Notes under the pieces: model-generated | Seen by the model: the letters and a program-made list of their open reading frames with translations, nothing else | The model's database searches: none | Told to the model about the DNA's origin: nothing | Shown here: in pieces, positions 22,997 to 33,905 of the stretch | Position numbering within the stretch: the first letter of the stretch is position 1 | Layout: every line of letters begins with the position of its first letter | Program-made: the position numbers and the translations under genes | Assembly (NCBI RefSeq): GCF_011386835.1 | Contig: NC_088791.1 | Location: 10,540,998-10,604,997, forward strand | Origin: Chrysemys picta bellii | Taxonomy: Eukaryota; Chordata; Testudines; Emydidae | DNA length: 64,000 nucleotides | Reading direction: 5' to 3'

Positions 22997-23084
22997 GGTC
23001 CAGATCCTCAAAGGTATTTAGGTGTCTAACTCCCATTGAAATCAAAGGGAATTAGGCACCTAAACACCTGTGAGGCTCTGGGCC
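22997..23084. mobile_element. 88-bp palindromic MITE
   Basis: The copy is nearly self-complementary. The left arm 'ggtccagatcctcaaaggta' and 'tttaggtgtctaa' mirrors the right arm 'ttaggcacctaaacacctgt' and 'gaggctctgggcc', around a 'cccattgaaatcaaaggga' centre. The same family occurs at 42373-42527 and 61781-61869. Confidence 0.75.
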
Positions 23085-23394
23085 CAACCCATTTAGTGCT
23101 TTATAGTTCAACACCCCCACCTCCAGTTCCACCCACAGGCCAGCGGAGTCTCTGGAGCGGCAGCATAATGTGCTCCCCTGCACCAAGCACTGCTTTGCAA
23201 GCAGGCAATAGTCTGCACCAATTGTAGCTTTCTGAATGCTTGTAAGCTGCAGCCCCAGGTACAACACACAATTATCTAGTCCTGAGGTCACAACAGGGGA
23301 GCCAGCAGAGCTGGCCAAATATTCGGGTATCTCGACATCGTGCTGAAAAGCTACGCATTGGGTATTCATTGATAATAGTTGCCTTGTCATTAAA

Positions 23395-23515
23395 AGAGCT
23401 TTGGTGCTTGTGAGGGGGATAAGCATTATTGTCCCCAGGAGGGATTCTGCACACAGAGAAAATGAGGCACGAAGCGGTGAAGTGGCTTGCCCTAAGTTAC
23501 ACAGCAGATCACAGG
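23395..23515 (-). repeat. MIR-type CORE-SINE fragment, antisense
   Basis: It shows 'agaaaatgaggcacgaagcg', 'gtggcttgccctaagttaca' and 'cagcagatcacaggtcac', the antisense MIR core. Confidence 0.65.
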
Positions 23516-23557
23516 TCACTTTAATGGGGAAAGTAATTAGCCACTGGAACATATTTA

Positions 23558-23776
23558 CAGGGCCGGCTTTAGGACGTGCGGGGCCCGATTCGAAAGAGCT
23601 GCTGCCGAAATGCCGCCGAAGACGGCGGCAATTCGGCGGCAGCTCAATTGGTTGCCGCTGTTTCTGGCGGCACTTCGGCGGAGGGTGCAGGGCCCCTCTT
23701 CCAGACGCTGCGGGGTCCTCTTAGGCACGGGGCCCGATTCCCGGGAATCGGGGAAATCGCCCTAAAGCCGGCCCTG
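23558..23776. mobile_element. Small hAT-type transposon
   Basis: The ends CAGGGCCGGCTTTAGG and CCTAAAGCCGGCCCTG are perfect inverted repeats. The flanking octamers catattta and cagattca agree at six of eight positions. The interior repeats 'cgccgaagacggcggcaatt' and related GC-rich palindromes. It lies directly against the 3' end of the next CR1. Confidence 0.85.
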
Positions 23777-23778
23777 CA

Positions 23779-24164
23779 GATTCATAGATTCATAGATTCT
23801 AGGACTGGAAGGGACCTCAAGAGGTCATCGAGTCCAGTCCCCTGCCCGCATGGCAGGACCAAATACTGTCTAGACCATCCTTGATAGACATTTATCTAAC
23901 CTACTCTTAAATATCTCCAGAGATGGAGATTCCACAACCTCCCTACGCAATTTATTCCAGTGTTTAACCACTCTGACAGTTAGGAACTTTTTCCTAATGT
24001 CCAACCTAGACCTCCCTTGCTGCAGCTTAAACCCATTGCTTCTTGTTCTATCTTTAGAGGCTAAGGTGAACAAGTTTTCTCCCTCCTCCTTATGACACCC
24101 TTTTAAATACCTGAAAACTGCTATCATGTCCCCTCTCAGTCTTCTCTTTTCCAAACTAAACAAA
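23779..24164 (-). pseudogene. CR1 LINE 3' fragment, antisense
   Basis: The antisense 3' end has repeated 'attcatag' units and 'gggacctcaagaggtcatcg'. The minus-strand frame at 23870-24214 encodes the ORF2 C-terminus ([45 protein letters not shown]). At 24165 the antisense copy abuts a plus-strand CR1 3' end. Confidence 0.9.
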
Positions 24165-24330
24165 CCCAATTTACCAAGGGTTGTGGTGGATTCTCCATCA
24201 CTGACAATATTCAAATTAAGATTGGATGTTTTTTCTAATAGATCTGCTCTAGGAATTATTTGGGTGCAGTTCCCTGGCCTGGGTTATGGAGGAGGTCAGG
24301 CCAGTTCATCACAATGAATCTATGAATGTA
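24165..24330 (+). repeat. CR1 LINE 3' end, plus strand
   Basis: It reads 'tgtggtggattctccatcac', 'aagattggatgttttttcta', 'atagatctgctctaggaatt' and ends in 'aatctatgaatg', the sense CR1 3' end. It joins head-to-head with the antisense copy at 23779-24164. Confidence 0.8.
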
Positions 24331-26832
24331 TTCAACATAAGCCAAGTCTCAACTCATATTCTAGAGTGCTGGGCTCCCCTGCCTCTCCTGAGGATCAGTG
24401 CTGTATTTCACATTCCCATAGGCGCACAGAGGAAGAGACTGTGGCTGGATTTAGAAAGGTGGAGACACAGCGGTTAGAATATATCCGGGGTTTGCATATT
24501 CTAATAACCCCTGGCAGTTTCTCTCAAAAGATGACATTTCTGGTGTTAAAAAATTACCTTTTTGGGGAAAGGCATTTGAATGAGAGTTATTTTAATCACA
24601 GATGATCTCAGGAATCATTTTACATCATTGGCAGGACAACTCACCACCTGTGGAGAACGAATGAATTATGTCTTCAGCTCAGATAGCATCTAATGAAGAG
24701 GTTATTTGGAGATTACTGGACCAAATGGACAAGCTTGATAACATCCACAGTGTATTTCTTTAAATCAGTGGTTCCTGCACAGTGGTCTCTGGGTCACCAG
24801 AGGTCAACTGAGTATTCGCTGGAGGGCTGCAGAAAGCTGGATGAAGACAGTGCTGTCTATTCTGTTTCCACCTGCTAAATTGCATTAAAAGGATCAAGAT
24901 ATTCAAGATTAACATTGGCAGAAAGATAAACTAAACTTCCCAGAACTTGTATGTGCACTGCATAAAGAAAATCTGGGAATTAAATCTCATGCTTCAGGGT
25001 GAAAAGCATGGTGGTCAGAAAGGATTCCCCCTCCATTCCCAGCCAGGTATAGCATTCTACAATTAGCTAAATGGATCCAATCCATCTCCTACTGTGTCTA
25101 TGTCTGCCCAAACACCATGGTAGCTAGGCTCCAAATACAAGAGTTAAACAATTCAGCATTGTCCCAGCCTGACCAAATCCTCTGCTTCATCAATCAGAGA
25201 AGCTGCACTCCATGGCCCTGACTCAAAAGGCTCCCACTGACTTCAGTGGGCCTTCGATCATGTCCCACTTGTCTTCTCTGGAAGTAAGATCTCTAGTGGA
25301 GCTAAAGCACTCGTTGTCTGGTAAGTTGCTGTCACTTTTAGAGAAGGCGAGCTTGGAAAGAAGCTAGAGATGGATTCCTCCTGGGGTGGGAGCTCTACAG
25401 TTGGGTTTGCTTTGCTCAGAAGCTCTTGCCCACATCTCCTGGCAGTCTTGCCTGTTGATCGTGGATGGTCTCCTGGGATCACTGCAGAGGGAGAATCAGG
25501 CCCTAAAGTGTTCCTCGCATGTTTGGACGTGGAGTACCTCTGGTCAGGATGCCAGATCTGATGCACCACTGGTGCAATCCAATATGTCACACCCGAGGTT
25601 CCTGTGAAATTTACCAAGCATTGGAACCAAAAGCTGCTTTCTGAGGCTACCCAATGCTCACAAAAATCCAAAAGGTGACTTCCTCAATGGGTCTAACCAT
25701 CAGCCGACTTATCCCCTAGCATGTCCTTTCAGAGAACCCAGGACTCCCCTTGAAAAGGCTTCAGCAAAGCAGCAGGAGGCCTCCCCTGGGTGGTGTTATT
25801 TCAATTGCCATAATGACAATGACATTTAGGATGGGTTGCAAGCAGTGGTATCAACTAATGCCAAACAAGGGCCTCATCATTTCTTTGCTGCACGCTGAAA
25901 ACAGTCACCATCCCTCATGGCACAGCACACGAAAGCAGCTCTTGCACCCGTAACCCATATAATAGTTGAGGGCTCTATAGCTGTAATAACTAAGAGAACA
26001 ACCTTGTCTCTACCTGGCGTTAATAAGGATAGTTAGCATAGCATTTCTCCTTTTGCTCTGCACCTCAAGGCCATAAATATAGCCCTCCCACTCTGCTAAT
26101 CTGTCATGGGGAGATGGAAAAGGCACCTAAGTCAAAACAGGTCAATATAAATTTGAAGAGCTTGAGTCCAAGTTGTCTCACCTTAAACAATTCTGCTCCC
26201 TGCTTGGTGTTTCTATTTGCCGACTATTATTATTCCCCCCTTGTAAGGCATCCATGAGACATAGACAACAGACACAGCTCACGCATACCTGGGGAGCTGA
26301 GACTAGAATCCTGAAAATCCAGTTCCAAACACCAGGCCTCTAATGCTTGAGATCAAAGAAAACTCTCTTAGCTGATACAAGTAGTAGAAGTAGCTCCCTT
26401 GTGTTGTCCTGGGGCTCGGCCACTAGAGAGCGACATCGCTTGCTCTCCCTCTCACACAAAGTCACTTACATCACCTGCTACCTCTCTGGGTCACTGTTCT
26501 GCCAACCAATGCATATTCAGTGTGTGGGTGCGTAGCGACAGTGTTCCTCCCTCAGCATCACTTAGCAGCCAATGAGAGTTGTCCTGCAGGCCTAACGCCT
26601 CTTTCTCATGCTTCATTGGTTGAGTGCATCGTCACTTAATATCCTGTTGTGGGTGGGGTTTGAGTGTCTTAGGGAAGACTGGTTCAGATTCATTCCTGGG
26701 TCCATACCAGATTTTACCCAAGTCCCTCCCGCTGAGAGCACATGGTCAGTCGAGACGTGGGCTGCAGCACGGGAACCTGGCCACAACCCCGCTTCACTGG
26801 AGGTCCAAAAAGTGGCCTGGTTAGAGCACAAG
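24331..26832. other. Long unannotated stretch
   Basis: Over 2.5 kb I recognise only a weak antisense MIR-like piece at 26270-26345. The part at 24480-24620 is AT-rich and even in composition and is a conserved-element candidate. A 137-codon open frame on the minus strand at 25258-25671 has no motif I recognise, and its start lacks a Met context; it could be a decayed retroelement gag-like remnant or chance. GGCCACTAGAGAGCGAC near 26415 is a one-off CTCF-like match. Confidence 0.4.
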
Positions 26833-26840
26833 AGGAATAG

Positions 26841-26965
26841 TATCAGAGAGTAGCTGTGTTAGTCTGGATCTGTAAAAAGCATTAGAGAGTCCTGTGGCAC
26901 CTTTAACACTAACAGATGTATTGGAGCATAAGCTTTCGTGGGTGAATGCCCACTTCGTCGGATGC
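26841..26965 (+). mobile_element. tRNA-headed SINE, sense, with 8-bp duplication
   Basis: It runs in order from the head 'gagtagctgtgttagtctgg' over 'ctgtaaaaagcattagagag' and 'tcctgtggcacctttaacac' to 'cataagctttcgtgggtgaa' and 'cttcgtcggatgc'. The flanking duplication is aggaatag at 26833-26840 and 26966-26973. This copy is not folded back and serves as the reference for the fold-back copies. Confidence 0.9.
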
Positions 26966-26973
26966 AGGAATAG

Positions 26974-28950
26974 GTTCATTCAAAGCACTCCTGTGGCAAT
27001 CTCCAGCATGGGCATTTCCACAAGTCACAGATGTGATTTAAAGCTGCCCCCACCCAGCAGTTACGAGTGATAGCCCCACCTGCCCTTCTAGAGGATGCAG
27101 GATGGAGCAAGTCACCCCTTCAGCTTGGGGGGCCCCAGCCTTCCTCCTCAACTGCTGAGCAGGGACATGATAGCTCTCCCTTAACAAGTGCCGTTATTCC
27201 TCTACTTCGCCTTTAAACCCAGACTGGATTAGATGGATCTCCTGCTACTCCAGCCCCATAGATAATTCCCTATGAGAAGCAGGAGCACCAGCATAACTAC
27301 AGAGACAGCCAGGGGTCCAGAGACCCCACCTCTCCCTGTTCCCTAATGTGGTGCCTCGGCATACGTACAGCATGCAGATCCCTACAGCCTTAGCTTTTAT
27401 TTTGCTGCTATATCACATTGCAAGCGGCCGGCTAGTGTCTCACCCTTTGGCCCGGTTTGGATGACTTTCCCCCAGGCGTGTGTATCTGCGTTTGTCTGGG
27501 TTCAGTTCACGCTGGACCCACAGATGTAATGGGAGCTGTCTGGCTCCACTCAAGACTCATCTGCTAATGACAGGTAGGGAGGACGTCCTGATGGCCAGTT
27601 CCAAAGTGCTCTGCTTCTCAGGCGACTATTTATGGTGTGTTCAATTTATTACCCCCCAAGGGGCAACTCTGTACAGTGCATGAGCTATTACACTTCAATG
27701 CAGGCTCATTCAGAGCGTATTAATCTTTGCGGGCCCATGCGCATCCACGTGCACCAGAACAGTTGCTTGATGCTGTTGGTTTTTCCTTCCTCTTTGGGTT
27801 GTAACCCCCTCTGGCTCACGTGTCAAATCCTGTATCACGCTACAACACGACGACTTCATGGTCCTTACCCTGCTGCATGGCCTGGGTATTCAGGACCTAA
27901 CAGCAACAGCAAGGATAGACCTTGAATCCTCCGGCTAACTTGAATGAATGGGAATCTCTAATAGCAGTAAAGGACCTTTGACACTCAACTGAGCAGTTCT
28001 AATTCCATTCACTAGAGGGCGGTGGCATGCAGGCACATGGGCAAGGTCATTGCAGTATAATGCAATTTAATCATAGACAGCAGGGGTCAATTTTTAAAAA
28101 AACAATAACATTTCATTCATAGGATTGGTTGGAGAGTGGGCTGGGTTCCCATGGTAACCTGTTGGCAATGAGGCTTGCAGGGAGAAAGTATTCTGTTTGA
28201 AACGGCTTCTTATGCTGCCCTGAATTGAATTGGAAATACGTTGCGAATTCCTGTGTCAGCTAGAAGATATAGGGCCAAAAAAGTCTGACTCCTAGCTTCA
28301 CCTTCGAGACAATGAGCTAATGTAGGTTCAATGCAAGTGGGTTCCTTTCACCGAATACTGACTGGTTGTGCTTTAGTTAATATAGGTGCTTATAGTGGGA
28401 CCTTCCATCTAGCTCTGTTCATCCTCTATTATCTCGAAGAGCCAGATTCGTCCATGCTTACTCACCACAAGTAGTACCTTCCTTGGTGAGTAGTTCCAGG
28501 GACACCAGGGAGATTGCACCAGGGGTACAGTCCTACTCAATGGAAGGGTGTCCCAAAGAGCATTGCACAAAAGGGCCTGATTGGCCTTGTGCCTTCATTT
28601 ACATTACAGCTGGTTGGGAATTTTTAGACAAAATGTTTTTTCACCCGAAAAATGCCAGTTGTCCAAAGGGCAACTGTGGGACAGGGTCACCTTTGACAAA
28701 TTACTGGACTCGGGAAAAAAAATGCGGAAAAATAAGTTTCTAAATTGCCAAAATGTCCCTTTTCTAACATTTTGGAAACAAAAAGTTTTAGTTGTTTGGT
28801 TTGAAACGAATTTCCATTCTGAATTTAATTTATACTAATAAAAAGTTAGAAGAAGAAATAAAAATAGAAACCATTTTGAAAAAGAAATTTGGTTTGTCGG
28901 TTTGCAAAATTTGGGGGAAATTTTCTTTAAATCTCAAAAATTCTCACAAG
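26974..28950. other. Unannotated stretch with candidate conserved and CTCF-like parts
   Basis: The block at 27610-27770 ('gactatttatggtgtgttca', 'gcatgagctattacacttca') looks conserved in composition. The part at 28600-28930 belongs to a diverged AT-rich 'ttttgaaa' repeat type also seen near 36.7, 43.9 and 60.9 kb. No exon is supported. Confidence 0.4.
28009..28023 (+). promoter_or_regulatory. CTCF-like core in a dispersed module
   Basis: TCACTAGAGGGCGGT matches the CTCF core well on the plus strand. The flanking sequence on its minus strand ('ctagtgaatggaattagaac', then 'tgctcag') is shared with the module at 47281, suggesting a common repeat source. Confidence 0.45.
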
Positions 28951-28954
28951 CCAG

Positions 28955-29131
28955 GATTCATAGAATATCAGGATTGGAAGGGACCTCAGGAGATCATCTA
29001 GTCCAACCCCACAGGGCCGATCCCCTGACAGATTTTTGTCCCAACTCCCTAAATGGCTCCCTGAAGGGCTAAACTCACAACCCTGGGTTTAACAGACCAA
29101 TGCTCAAACCACTGAGCTATCTCTCCCCCCT
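28955..29131 (-). mobile_element. tRNA-headed SINE with CR1-like tail
   Basis: Read on the minus strand it begins 'gggggagagatagctcagtg', with a box A (TAGCTCAGTGG, at 29109-29119) and a degenerate box B (GGTTGTGAGTT, at 29072-29082). These form the internal Pol III promoter. Its 3' half ends in a CR1 tail ('ggacctcaggagatcatcta' on plus, then 'gattcatagaatatca'). A CR1-type tail is the usual recognition sequence for CR1 reverse transcriptase in sauropsid SINEs. The copy is about 175 bp. Confidence 0.85.
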
Positions 29132-29482
29132 GCTCTAGAGCTCACTAAGTATCTTGGGACAAATTCATGGATGCCCTGGATTTCAGAGGCGCTGAAATGG
29201 TCTCCTTGTGAGCGATTGCAAGCTGGTCGAGACAGAGAGCTGCCACTGTGCACAGGGCAGTGGCCAAACCCCTAGAGCGGGCTGGGATCTGAAAGCTTGA
29301 TTCTGCTGTCAGTTTCGATGGTTTGAATCAGGAGACGCTCCACTGAAGTCAATGGTGTACAATGGGTATAAGTGAGAGCAGAACCAGAGCCTGTCTCTCC
29401 AGGCAGCTCTGCGGCACATGCTGCACACCAGTGACTGAGCAGTGCCGGTCGCACCGTTACGGCAAAGCCAGCAGAGCTCTCT

Positions 29483-30270
29483 CAGGTATGTCTACACGGC
29501 ACACTCAGCCCTGGTTTGTCGGATCTGGGCTTGTAGACTCAGTGGGTCCAAGCCCATGCTTGAGGTGATATGTTGGAGGGACATGAAGTGGGGGCACCAG
29601 CTAAGGGAGAGCACATGACCCCCCCGCATGACTCCTCCCGGGCCCCAGGCTGGGGCCCCCCGCATGCTCCCCATCCCCTCACCATTCCATGTTACCTGGG
29701 GTGGAGGCTTTGTCCTCCCACTGCACCGGCTCCCCCTGGCATGAGGGGCCACTCCCAGATGCTGCCCGGTGCCGCCCAGCAGCTACCTGGGAGCATGCAG
29801 TTGCTACACTGCAACGGGCAGCGTTCCAGGCAGTGTGGCCAGAAGAGGAGAGCCTCTGGCTCCACCCATTCAACTCCCTGGCTGCTGGCCCCTTGCACCC
29901 CACGAGCATTTGGGGAGGGGCATGTGACCCTTTGTCGCCCCCCCCCCCCCACGTCTCCCCTGCGATTGTAAAGCTGGGTTTACAATTGCTGGACCCAGGC
30001 CTCACAGCCACATTAACACATCCGTGCTGCACTATGCAGGCCTTCTGACTCAAGTCTGCAGCTTTAGCTGCGTCTACACAGCAAAATGACAGGGATTGGA
30101 CCCAAGTCACAGGGGGAGTCGGGCTCTGACCCACCTCTCTAGCGGGATCCTAAGAGCCAGGTCCTGAGTGCTTGCTGACCCAAAGCAGACTGATTTGTGT
30201 GTGGACGGAAGTGGGATGTGGGCTCAACCCTGACTCAAAGCCTAGGCTTATCACGCAGTCTCTAGCTCCT
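29483..30270. repeat. GC-rich block derived from DNA transposon(s)
   Basis: GTCTACAC-type ends occur at about 29485 ('ggtatgtctacacggcacac') and 30070 ('ctgcgtctacacagcaaaat') in the same orientation. That suggests two elements or a rearranged one. In between, sequence is C-rich with a run of C at 29938-29950. Strong boundaries or duplications were not found. Confidence 0.4.
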
Positions 30271-30599
30271 TGAGGCTTTAGCGCGGTTGCAGGCAGGGCT
30301 GCCAGTCCAGGCCCTCCCTGCTGACCCCTGAAGAATTGACGATGCGCCACCAAAAACTCTCCCTTTCTTCTCCTTTTAAAGGGGAGCGCTGACCAAAGCC
30401 ACTGGAGATGGTGACAAACTTTTGCTGCCTCCCTGATCTAAGATCCTCTCTCGCCCTGGGGGGGCTGGCAGGGACAGCTCTGGGGGAAGGACAAAGCCAA
30501 TTGCCTACAACTATTTCACACTCTTAAAAAAACCCAACCCATTATCCTGCAGTACTGTCCCCCACGCTCTCTCCCCCACCCCTCTGTGATACCATTTTC

Positions 30600-30860
30600 C
30601 ACTAGGCTGGTTTTGGAATAATCCTTGCTACTCGGAACGAGTGTACAGGCGTTGGATTATTATCCGATCTGCATATGAATGGCAGCGCCCAGCGCGCCAG
30701 GAGCAGCCCCTGCAATGAAATGCTAATGCCCGTGCAGCTGGCGGCAGGCAGCCTCAGCAATTCCCTTGCTGCTGGGATCGCAGAGGGTCAGGGGAACGTG
30801 GCTGCCTTTTGGATCCCATATAAATCCGCCTCCCACAGCAGACATAACACTAGGTATTAA
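30600..30860. other. Candidate conserved regulatory block with TATA-like site
   Basis: Repeat-free sequence with 'ggattattatccgatctg', 'tgcatatgaatggc' and 'aatgaaatgctaatgcc' (octamer/homeodomain type). A TATAAAT site lies at 30819-30825, with 'gcctcccacagcagac' downstream. The open frame through it has no domain. It could be an enhancer or a weak promoter. Confidence 0.4.
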
Positions 30861-30974
30861 AGATCCCCTGGCACTTTTTGTAAGAGGTGTCAGAGCCCAT
30901 CTACCAACCAGGTTGTAACTGGGAGGATTATGTTCTATCTCCTAGGCACGTCTACGGCCACCGTTACTGTAGTA

Positions 30975-31140
30975 TCTGAGCACCTCACAAAACCCCCACG
31001 AGTGTGGTTATCCCCCGTTTACAGAGGGGAAACTGAGGCACACAGACGCTAAGGGGCATGCCCAGGAGTGTGTGGCAGAGCAGGGAAATGAACCCTGGCC
31101 TCCCAAGTCACAGGCGACCCCCTAACCACTGTACCATCCT
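30975..31140 (-). repeat. MIR-type CORE-SINE, antisense
   Basis: It shows 'cccccgtttacagaggggaa', 'actgaggcacacagacgcta', 'gtgtggcagagcagggaaat' and 'cctaaccactgtaccatcc' in antisense order. Confidence 0.85.
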
Positions 31141-31696
31141 TCCTCTCTGCTACTGACCTTAAATATACAGGATAGGTCTGCTCGTGTCATGTTGCTGACA
31201 CTTTTGTCCTGAAGCAGGGGCTGCACACAGACAAGACTTGGTCCATGGACTTTGGGATCAACAGCACATACCTGTCCCCCACGAGCTAAAGTAGAACACC
31301 TCTGCCTATGAGTGAGAGGTCATCAGTACTAGCTGCTAAAAGGGGACATGCCCACATGTGATGAGCCAGCGCATTACACTTCAAAGCACAAGCTGCCCAC
31401 CAACTGGGATCAGGGAGAAGTCTCTTGTGGTTCACAATGGTGTGGTTTAAATATTCCTCAGGTGTGTCTAGCATCAGCCATCGCTGAAGACATAACAATG
31501 GAGGATATGTAACATGGCTCTGTCCCAGACCTGCCTTCTCCAGGGTTCTGCATTAGCGGGGAGGGGGAAACCTGCATACAGCCCAGGAGAGACAGCATCA
31601 TTTTCCCACTGACTCATTCTAATACGGACCGTGGCAGTTAGAAGGTACCAGGAGTTTCTCCTGGGGATATAGGAACATGCACCCAGAGGTCAGTTA

Positions 31697-31965
31697 CCTA
31701 GATTATAAGGCCAGAAGTGACCATTGTGATCATGGGGTTTGATCTCACATATAACACAGGCTACAGAATGTCCCAGAAATATCTCCTCTGGTTCAAAGAG
31801 GACGTCTTTTAAAAAAACCCTTCCAAGCTGTATTTAAAATGTGCCAATGATGGAAAATCCATCATGACCCTTGGTAAATTGGTTCAGTGGTTAATAACTC
31901 TCACTGTGAAACATTTTAATCTGATGCTCTGCCCATTGGTTGTTGCTGAGCTCAAAGCACTAAAG
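31697..31965 (-). repeat. Old CR1 3' fragment, antisense
   Basis: It runs from 'ttataaggccagaagtgacc' over 'tgtgatcatggggtttgatc' to 'ttggttcagtggttaataac', matching the antisense CR1 3' region with many substitutions. Confidence 0.75.
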
Positions 31966-32574
31966 AGCAAAGTAAGTACCCCCATGACAGTGGACAGGGT
32001 TTGACACTACCAATAGAGAATCTGGCAGGCTGTCTTGGAGACAGCATTCTGCCCCGCTACAGAGCCATGAGTAAAGCGCCACGAATGCGGCACACTCCCA
32101 TGTCTAATGCTTCAGAGTGCACACTGACGGGGGTGGGAAGGAGTTCCTCTCACTGAGACAGGTAGGACCCATATGCCCACTGTCCCCTCAGTTACCACGT
32201 GTAGGGCTGACTCCAGTCCTCCCCTCCACTCTCAGAGGAAGCAGCATGACCAGACAGCACATGCTCTATCCCAGCATTTCCCCTTATCCCTGCCCTCTCT
32301 TTTTCACTGGTTTGTAAAGCTCTTCAGTGCCTCACTACTCTGTGCACCAAGAGCTGAGTGTGTCTGGAGAACAAGGAAATTCAAAATGGAGGACAGGCAA
32401 TTTATGGAATAAGCCCTCCCTGGGGGTGGAGCTAAGGCCTATATATATCTCTCTGGGTGGGCCTTAGAGCTAGAGGAGGGAAAGAGAGAAAATAGGCTAC
32501 TCCAAGGCTCTTACAGGCCCTGTTTTGTGTGTTGTTTTGAGGGAGGGGAGAAAGGGGAATTAGTCCTGGGTCAG
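31966..32574. other. Unannotated stretch
   Basis: No repeat is recognised. CTATATATATCTC at about 32441 is TATA-like, but nothing downstream looks transcribed. Confidence 0.35.
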
Positions 32575-32695
32575 AGGTGGGGAACAGAGAGTGAGTGACT
32601 TCCCAAGGTTACACCAGAAGTCTGTGGCAGAGCCAAGAAATGAATCCAGGTCCTCTCAGTCCTAGCTCACTGTCTTACCCACAAGGCTCTGCCCC
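32575..32695 (-). repeat. MIR-type CORE-SINE fragment, antisense
   Basis: It shows 'gagtgacttcccaaggttac', 'gtctgtggcagagccaagaa' and 'atgaatccaggtcctctcag'. Confidence 0.75.
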
Positions 32696-33164
32696 TTGTC
32701 TTCACTAGAGATGTTCTGTAATTTTGGCTGAGAAGAATCAGCCGTGCCCCCTTCCCTGGATCCTGTAAAGCTCCCTGCTCTGCAAGGAACAAGGGGGTGG
32801 GGTCGGGTTAGCAGTGCAGCCTCCCAACAGGAAAACCACATCTTCCATCCCCACAGGGGGACAGCTCCACTTTCCTGGGGGTCCCTGCTGTTAATCAGGC
32901 TTCCTTCCAATAAACCCCAGCACTGAGCAGGCTGCTACCAATAACCAGAAACAAGACACATGCTGACAAACCCACCAGCGCCACTAGCATGTTCCCAGGG
33001 TACCCATTCCTTGTTCCTTCTCTTCCCCCCCACACCCTCAGTCCACCAGTGGCAGGTAAGATCAGATCTTTGTCTCATTTATAAGCTCTGCTGCAAAAGG
33101 CAGTTGAATGGCATCTTGATGTATAAGCAAGTGCAAGCTAAGGACTTTACGCTCTGCCTCTGAG

Positions 33165-33305
33165 AGGAGGAATTGCGCATTGACTAATGTGGATGAGGGG
33201 GACACGCGTCTAATCCAATGAATATTAATTAAAGCCGCTGCGGATAAAAGATGCTCTCACAGAAGGGCGGCAGCTTTTCTATTTCCCCATAAAATTGTCT
33301 TGGAG
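33165..33305. other. Candidate conserved non-coding block
   Basis: It is repeat-free, with 'ccaatgaatattaattaaag', 'gcggataaaagatgctctc' and 'ccccataaaattgtcttgg'. Composition is typical of developmental enhancers; this is inference only. Confidence 0.35.
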
Positions 33306-33707
33306 TTGACTCTGCAGCTTAATTTCTTGTCCTTCCTGTCCCCAGCCCATGTGTGGAGCGGACGACAGGGAATCGCTGGCTTGGCTTTGCAGCGCGTGTG
33401 TGTGGGGGTGATTGGACGGAGGTGGGAGTCCCACAGGCAGCTGGAGAAACCCCAATATTGGCATATTGGTATTAACAGAACAAGAGCAGAGGGGGAGGGA
33501 GAAACTCCTTGTTCCGGGAGTGCTGCCTGGAGAGCTTTGTCCTCACTCTCCCATCCATGGGTGGGAGGGGAACCACAGGGCTAGGCAGTACAGAGGGGGA
33601 GGGGATGAGCTGGGAACTGGAGGGAGTATAGATGGGCCACCAGCCTCAGAGAGGCACCACTGCACTTACCTCAGCTCTCCCAGGTTCTCTTTGGGGTAAG
33701 CTGATGC

Positions 33708-33905
33708 AGCCTGGGCATTAAAGTAGGAGGCAGGAGACCTGGGTTCTATTCCTTATCTGCTTGAATTCAAGCAAGTCACAGTCACCTCTCTTTGCCTGGA
33801 TTTCCTCTGTCTGTTTTATCTATTTAAATGTTTTGTGTAAAGACCATCTCTCACACTGTACAGCACCTAGCACCACGGGGCTCTGATATTACTGGATACA
33901 AACCA
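33708..33905 (+). repeat. MIR-type CORE-SINE with tail
   Basis: Sense order: 'gaggcaggagacctgggttc', 'caagcaagtcacagtcacct', 'gcctggatttcctctg' and the tail 'ctgtacagcacctagcacca', 'cggggctctgatatt'. Confidence 0.75.

Noticed and set aside
23052..23552. 166-codon open frame on the minus strand
   Set aside because: It runs through a palindromic MITE end and a MIR fragment, so it is assembled from unrelated repeats.
25258..25671. 137-codon open frame on the minus strand
   Set aside because: It has no domain I recognise and no normal start codon context. It could be a decayed retroelement protein; a protein search would be decisive.
29072..29131. Functional tRNA gene
   Set aside because: Box A and a weak box B are present, but the cloverleaf is incomplete and a CR1 tail follows. 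It is a SINE head.
32430..32480. TATA-box promoter at CTATATATATCTC
   Set aside because: It is an AT run with no downstream exon, initiator or conserved context that I can see.
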